Shown here in pieces: positions 8,600-14,120 of a stretch of DNA of 14,120 bases. The position numbers were made by a program, and so were the translations under genes. Source of the stretch: Pleurotus ostreatus/Saccharomyces cerevisiae fusant. Taxonomy: Eukaryota; Opisthokonta. Location: the NCBI GenBank assembly GCA_024196135.1, contig JAMQCK010000907.1, positions 1 through 14,120 of the forward strand. The letters run 5' to 3'. The notes under the pieces were generated by a model, which was not told the DNA's origin, did not search any database, and saw nothing but the letters and a program-made list of their open reading frames with translations. Position 1 is the stretch's first letter; each line of letters begins with the position of its first letter.

Positions 8600-10393
8600 T
8601 CAGTCCGCCTCCCGCTTCACATTGACGAAGTAGGCCAGATAGCCGTACTCGTGAGTTAGATCGGCCTCGTTGCCGTATGCGACTGTAAGTTGGAGGCATG
8701 AGCGGTCATAAGTCTCGATAAAGAAAAGAAAGAGCGCACTATATTGATTCTCCACACGATTGATCTTCGTCAACTCGGTCACCCACAACGCCTCCGTGGA
8801 GGGAATGCGCTCATCTTCGTCGTCCTCGCGGTGAAGCTCCTCCGTCCCCATGTTCCGAACACGCACAGCACCGTCATGGAGAAGATACTCCCCGAACGTA
8901 TCGCCCTCGTATACCTGGTCGTAGTTGACAAATCGGTGCATCGCGAGCTTCACGCCCTGCTCGCCGCCCTTCACCGGATCATAGCGGTAGTACCCGTACC
9001 TGGGGTTTCCCTCGTACTCCGTATCGTCCTCGTAGACAACCTTGAGCTGCCCCTCGAGGCCCAGAGAGCGGCAGACGCGCACGATGCGCGCGTCGATACC
9101 CTTCATATGGGGGACGAGGTCCTGCAGGGGAGACTTGCGGTCAAGGGGGTACATGAATCGGAGGCCGAAAGCGAGGTAGCCGCCCTTGGGGAGAAGGGCA
9201 GGGTCCTGCAGCAAGGTCTGCAGAGCGGTGCGCAATCGCGCCTCCTCGTCGACAACACTCTGAGGGAGCGTTGGTGCGAGGTCCAACGTTGCCTCGCCGA
9301 CGTTCCCCAATGACGCCTCAGGGGCGCTTCCCGACGACGCTTCATTCTTGCCCTTGACCTCCTCTGCCTCATCTGCATCTTCGTCTTCAGTCGACCCCGA
9401 TGCATTGCCCGTGCTCGCCGACGCTCCCTCGGAGGGTGTGCTGGAGGACGGCGTGCGAGCAACGTCAGAATACAAGTTGTACGTCAAAGTGACGCGGTGG
9501 CCCGCAGTGACGGGCAGCACCTCGTGCTCGATATCGCCAAAGAAGGCGATATAAGCGATCTTGGGATCCTGAGGTTCGTCGGCTATGTAGGCGATGTCGG
9601 GGTCCTGCTCGTCGAAGGAATCGTTGGAGTCCGCCTGCGCCCCGGCAAGCTCAGGAACCTGGGTTTGAGTGTCATTATTGGAGACTTGATTTCCAGCAGG
9701 CTCAGGCGTCGGAACAAGTTCCGCGGCATAGTCAAAGGTCCACTCGCGATCCCCCTCGCGAAGGACAAGCGCGCCTCCCTCATGGGGGGTGGGGAAAACA
9801 ACGACGAGCGAGCCGAACATGCTCTTGCTGCGCGGGGTATCCTTATGGGGTTTGAAGAACGAGTCCTTGCCTGGGGGATGGTCAGCGCTCGTCTTGACTT
9901 AGCACAGGCACACGAAGGTACACCGTACTACCAAATCAAAGCAACTCACCATAGACATTGACTTTGTACACCTCGTACTTAATACCCTTGTCAACTGCGC
10001 CCTCTTGCAGGAGCTCATCGCGAATCGTGTCGATCAATCCGTAGTTCTCGAACTTCAAAAGCGAAGCAAACTTGTTATTGTCGAGCTTGCCTGCCTTGCG
10101 GTAGGTCTCATCGAGAACGTCTTGCTTGTTGATGCCAAAGGTGGCGGGCTGACACGCGGCGGCGAGGATGGCGAGCTCGCCCGGGGAAGCGTGGCCGAGG
10201 TTGATGCAGCTGAGGTAGAGGTTAAGCACGAAAATGAAGATTGGACGAAGTGAACACACTGAGCGTTGCCGACGTCGCCGAAGTAGAGTATGAGGTCGTC
10301 CTTGGGAACATCGAGCGTGCCACTGACGAAGGGCGGTCGGTTGGAAATAGCGTTCTGCACATTGGAAAGTTTGGTCTTGAAGTCAAGAGACAT
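8600..10393 (-). CDS. Fe(II)/2-oxoglutarate dioxygenase, prolyl-4-hydroxylase-like (diverged copy 3)
   Basis: Four exons: 10260-10393, 9950-10209, 8740-9870 and 8600-8682. Introns are 50, 79 and 57 bp, in the same phases (2, 1, 1) as copies 1 and 2; the product is 535 aa. Ligands are present: H140-x-D142 (KPHKDTPR), H247 (DIEHEV) and R257 (GHRVTLTYN). Two insertions are missing from the other copies. One, at about 183-232, lies between the HxD and the distal His, is acidic/polar and contains a repeated DPxIAYIA. The other, at about 269-334, is Ser/Ala/Glu-rich. The long tail with the PPRKR motif is absent; the protein ends shortly after YLAYF. The last intron is 57 bp, divisible by three and free of stops, so its retention would add 19 residues in frame. 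The start at 10393 is set by alignment of MSLDFK with the paralogs and a TATA box 78 bp upstream. Substrate unknown. Confidence 0.84.
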
Positions 10394-10470
10394 GGAAGCG
10401 GTTCGGGAAATTGATGACTGGGAAGCGGGAAGAAGAAATGGTTTGCAGGAGCACTCGAGATTCACTCCTC

Positions 10471-10477
10471 TTATATA
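10471..10477 (-). promoter_or_regulatory. TATA box of dioxygenase copy 3
   Basis: The minus strand reads GTATATAAGAG, 78 bp before the ATG at 10393, in line with the spacing in copies 1 and 2. Confidence 0.7.
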
Positions 10478-10603
10478 CAAGTGGCACCAACGTGTTGTTG
10501 AGTCACTGAATCAGCGCAGGCGAGCGGAGCCGAGTCTTCCGCTCCGGATGTTGCTCTGACTTGAACAAAAGCCATGAGGCAGAGAGAACAAAGCAAGCTG
10601 ATG

Positions 10604-10636
10604 CACGTGGAGAACAAAGGTCCACGGCAATGGCCG
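10604..10636. promoter_or_regulatory. CACGTG E-box plus CGG-N6-CCG palindrome upstream of dioxygenase copy 3
   Basis: CACGTG lies at 10604-10609 and CGG (10625-10627)-CAATGG-CCG (10634-10636) follows 15 bp later, about 210-240 bp before the ATG. The order of the two motifs is reversed and the gap longer than in copies 1 and 2, although both motifs are palindromic. The rest of the 384-bp gap (10394-10777), which also holds the 3' flank of the ZZ gene, shows no other recognisable feature besides the TATA box. Confidence 0.45.
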
Positions 10637-10777
10637 ACGGGCGCTGTCGCATGGCTTTCGTTGGCCACAAAACAGTAATGCAGTCCTAGTGAGCAAGGAG
10701 TAGCAAGTGTAAAGACAACGCGTATGCGCGAGAACGTTAATTTATCAGTACGATACACAAAAGCGGAATTGCTGCCC

Positions 10778-13700
10778 CTAACGATACACGGGATATGGAA
10801 TGATGGGTTTGGGATTGTCGAGGTCGGAAAAACGTCTGGCCAAAACTCAGTCAGCATTCCTTTATGCGCAATCGAAACAGATGCGTGCACGCACCGGAAT
10901 GCCTGCATATCGACAGCGGCCTTGAACACCAGGAAAACATGCGCATCGTTGTGCGTGTCAACATCGTGGCAGGCGTCACAGAGGTCCTTCGCGCAGTACG
11001 CGCAGCGGAACCACTCGCCCTGGATAGGCCGTACGCAGCGGTCGCAGACCGCAGATGAGTGGACGAGGTGGCGAAGGTAAGCTGAGCTTTGGTAAGTAAA
11101 GACGAAGGGCAAGGGAAGTCGATTGATCTACCTCGAGGGTCCTTGCCGCTGACTAGCGAGGCAGGCGGTCCTGATTCAGACTTATATCTGTCGACGATGG
11201 TCAACGACAATGAAAAGGGTCAATAGCGTCAAGAGCTCACAAGTTTGGCGGAATAATAGCCATAGAGGACTCCAAAGGTCTCTGCACTGGCCGTGGAAGC
11301 ACAAAGAAAACGTGCGTCGGGTTATGCACCGCATACGACTTCTTCTCGCACTCCTCGCACAAGTTGTAGCCGACCGGTGACGATGGGCAGCTACCGCACT
11401 GGTAGCGCGTACCGATGATCGGCTAGGACGATGGTAAGTCCCAACACCGCTATACACAAACCTTGACCACCTCACCCTATCACACGCATCGCACGCCAGA
11501 TGATGGTCGTACACCGGCGCCGCCGCCGACCCCACCACCGTCCGCGCATACCCCGACACCACCGAGCTCGGCTTCGACCTTGGCAGCGAAACACCCACGC
11601 TCGCCGCGTCGCGCCCGCGCCACAGGTCAATCGCGCGCCGACTCGCGGTCTGCAGTTCTGCTGAGTCGAGCGGGTAAGGGATCTTGATCATGATGTGCGA
11701 GGAGTCGTGTCCGCCGTCGGCGGCGTCGAGGTTGCCGGGGAGGCCCGCGGACTCGCAGTTGGCGCAGATGTCGACGGAGTCGCAGATGGCGCAGTGGAAG
11801 CGCGCGCCGACGATGTCAAGCATGCAACTGAGGGAGAGGTCAGAAAAGGGGGGGGACCAGTGAGAATCATGTACTGACTGAACGCATTTGACTCCTGGAT
11901 GGACGAGTGCTGGAGTGGTCGTCAGAGATTGTTAGTGGGGTGAATGATTGTGCTCACATTCATCGTCTCCAGGCGAGAGCCCTGGCATCTCACGGCCATC
12001 GCTCAGTGACCCGTTCTCATTCGGAGGATCAGGCAAGATAATGAACGCGTGCGAGGGATGTAGGTCGTGGACTTGACTATCCGCTGGTCAGCTTAGCATG
12101 ATATCTGAAAGGACGCCAACCGACCTATAGCACGCTCTACAAAGATTGAAGCTATCGCAAGACGCGCACTTGTAGCATTTGTGGCGCGTAGTCGCATCGC
12201 ACGTCGAGCACTTCGTCGAGGTCCGCGGTTGCTCTTCCGTCTCTGTTCAGCAACAGTATGCATGGATACGATTTCAGCAACTTACCCACATCCTCCCACC
12301 CATTATGCGTCCATACCTGCTCCCTGTATGCATGTCGCAGCTGCCCCTTCTGACTCGGCGCCGACCTCCGCCACTGCAGCGCAAGCCGCGCCGCCTCCGC
12401 CGGGTTCGCCGCGTGATACGGCGTCCCCCTTCCAGGCGCGAGCCCAGCCTGGATAGCGTGATTGATGCCCGCGCTGTGTATGCAGTCCGCGCAGAGCTCG
12501 TAGCCCTGCCTCCGTGAAGTGCCGGGCACCGGGGCGCCGGGTACATGCAGCGATGATGCACTTGCGGCTGGCCGCCAGGGTGTCGGCGCGTCCGCTGTGC
12601 CGATGAGCGTTCGAGAGGAGGACGAAGGTCCACTTTGCCGGCGCGTCGAGGGCGGGTAGGAAAACTCGCTGGGATCGGCGAAGGGCGAGCCATTGTGTGC
12701 GTCGAGGAAGGCGCGCGAGGGCGCATTGCTATTCGCCGGCGGTCGCTCGCCGCAGACGGAGCAAACATATCGGATCGTCTCGAGCAGCAATCCGCATTCA
12801 GAGCAAGCTGTGATGCGATCGGGCGCGGGAGGAGACAGGGGAATGAATTGCAGCAGCTCAGGCGGGATATCTTGCGGGATCCCATTCACCCGCGTCATAG
12901 TGCAAGTGGAAGGTCCAGGCTGGGGTTCGGTGGGAACCTGCTGCGAGGCAAGCCAGTTCAGGTGTCGCGAGGCGGGACGGACCCGCATGTCGATGGTCTG
13001 CCTGTCCCCATCGACGTCCTCGGATTCGGGAAGCATTGATTCGTGCTGGGACGAGGAGGTTGCAGAGCGGTAAGAGTAGTAGTATTTTCCGTTCTCGTCC
13101 ATCTGCAAGTCGAGATCGCCCTCTGGCACAGATTGGCCGTCCCCAAGGGAGAACGTGTCCGTATCTGACGGTGCAGGAAGGGCCCCGAGCCTGGCGCGGA
13201 TGGCGCGCTCGCTCTGATCGCGCAGCCAGGTGGATCCGCGGAACACGCCTGGCGCATCTTCAGACTCTGTGTCTTGCGCGCGCAGACGTTCGAAGACGGC
13301 GGAGGGGTTCTCGGGATATCGTGCTTGGGCGCTGGCGTAGCGACTGTCTGCACTCGTTGTAGCGGGGTACTCCGTGGCGGCGTCTTCCTCGTCGAAGGGG
13401 TTGCGCGCGTGTGCGGTGCGCACTTCGGAGGGGGAGTCGGAGGTGCGTCGTGGGATGCTTGGGCGGGAGGATCCTGTATCTCGCGAGCTGACAGTTACAT
13501 TGTCGTCCTCCGGCACTCTAAGTGATCCAGATAGCGATCCGATGGATAGGGAGAGCTGACTGCTGTTCCGGCCTCCATACTCATCCAGGCTGGCGAGGGA
13601 TGAAGTGTCTGAGAGACTGGGGCCGTCGTAGTCGACATTTATGGTGACCCGCAGCGTGATCCTCTTGTTCCCAAAACTTCTCCCAGACAGGATAGATGCC

Positions 13701-14017
13701 GCAGAAGATAAGGCTGCATCGTCCGTCCCCGCCTGAAAGTACTGGATCGCCTCCGTCAGGTCGGTCTCTGTCGTGATGTCTGTGATCTCCCCATCGTCGT
13801 CCTTGTACGAGATCGTGTAGCTCGAGGCCACGAGCGAAAAGCACTGCTCTACCTGCGCTGCGCGTCAGCCCTACTTCCCCTGACACTGCGCGCAGCCACG
13901 CACCTTGCGCCTGAGCACGTTATACGTGCAATTGCGGGCGGAGTTGAAGGATATGCGCTTGTGCCAAGTGTCGAAGGCGCACTTTACTACTAGCGGCTTG
14001 TCTGGGCGGTCCTGCAT
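10778..14017 (-). CDS. PB1-domain protein with five ZZ-type zinc fingers (NBR1/p62-like architecture)
   Basis: Ten exons: 13904-14017, 12286-13852, 12125-12242, 11958-12076, 11879-11909, 11476-11827, 11241-11422, 11132-11187, 10895-11081 and 10778-10835. All nine introns (43-59 bp) keep the frame; the product is 927 aa. Residues ~8-113 resemble a PB1 domain: basic Lys12 and LRRKVEQCF, then the acidic DDDGEITDITTETDLTEAI. A disordered Ser/Pro-rich stretch follows. Zinc fingers: ZZ1 388-503 (CSEC, CSVC, CADC, HxxxxxH) split by about 86 residues; ZZ2 572-612; ZZ3 648-692; ZZ4 762-806; ZZ5 859-897. The protein ends in IIPYPVYR. PB1 domains pair with other PB1 domains, and ZZ fingers bind peptides; together they occur in the autophagy receptors p62 and NBR1. 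I see no FW domain, so a receptor role is inference. The start at 14017 gives a PB1 beginning at once; an in-frame ATG at 14110 is possible. Exons 3, 5, 8 and 10 are too short to appear as open frames, so those junctions rest on phase and domain continuity. Confidence 0.82.
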
Positions 14018-14120
14018 CGTCGTTGCGCCTCGCCTGAACGTCGTCGGAGGCAGTGAAGGCGCATTACTCGTCGACTGCGCACAGTAGGCGCCCAAATGAT
14101 TAGCGATCATTTCTACTTGG

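Noticed and set aside
8744..9313. Plus-strand open frame of 189 aa
   Set aside because: Antisense to exon 3 of dioxygenase copy 3, with no domain of its own.
12077..12085. Use of the first AG (ACCAG) as acceptor of the third ZZ-gene intron
   Set aside because: In the required phase it gives GGA then TAG, an immediate stop; the next AG restores CYSQVHDLHPSHAF, typical of a ZZ finger.
12635..13073. Plus-strand frames of 134 and 126 aa
   Set aside because: Antisense to the disordered region and ZZ1 of the ZZ protein, without recognisable motifs.
14018..14110. Upstream start for the ZZ protein at 14110
   Set aside because: It adds 31 residues without similarity to a PB1 start; kept only as an alternative because the window ends just beyond.
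1..14120. Transposon, virus, CRISPR array or tRNA
   Set aside because: No transposase, reverse transcriptase, capsid-like frame, terminal repeat, spaced direct repeat or cloverleaf was recognised by eye.

Overview
The window looks like nuclear DNA of a basidiomycete fungus, most likely an Agaricomycete of the polypore type. This is inferred from the gene families and gene structure, not from a search. Genes carry many very short introns (43-79 bp) with GTGCGT/GTGAGT-like donors and CTGAC/CTGA branch sites. The proteins include an agaricomycete-style F-box protein, a multi-ZZ-finger protein and tandem 2-oxoglutarate oxygenases. I saw no rRNA, tRNA, CRISPR array, transposon or virus.

Layout: (1) 51-1699, minus: a SLY41-like triose-phosphate-transporter-family membrane protein, 2 exons. 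(2) 2020-3681 and (3) 4387-6133, both minus: two 4-exon Fe(II)/2OG dioxygenases (prolyl-4-hydroxylase-like) in tandem. (4) 6784-8481, plus: an F-box protein, divergent from copy 3 and sharing its 650-bp promoter region. (5) 8600-10393, minus: a third, more diverged dioxygenase with the same intron positions, convergent with the F-box gene. (6) 10778-14017, minus: a 10-exon gene for a PB1 domain plus five ZZ-type zinc fingers (NBR1/p62-like layout, 927 aa as I splice it). The simple reading frames break genes 2, 3, 5 and 6 into pieces. The exon models here were rebuilt by hand from splice sites, reading phase and agreement among paralogs.

Main point of interest: genes 2 and 3 are a tandem segmental duplication of about 2.4 kb. 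Its right edge reaches into the 5' leader of the F-box gene, so gene 2 carries an orphan copy of the F-box leader (including a consensus 5' splice site) with no F-box gene behind it. All three dioxygenase promoters hold a CGG-N6-CCG palindrome close to a CACGTG E-box, and a TATA box 72-80 bp before the ATG. This suggests one shared regulator. A 35-bp identical block with a perfect inverted repeat survives in the otherwise diverged intergenic DNA of the two tandem copies.

The dioxygenases keep the iron and 2OG ligands (HxD...H...R). Two of them end in a nuclear-localisation-like PPRKR motif. A dioxygenase sharing a promoter with an F-box protein recalls known links between hydroxylation and ubiquitin ligases (Skp1 hydroxylation, Ofd1/Sre1), but a functional link here is only a hypothesis.
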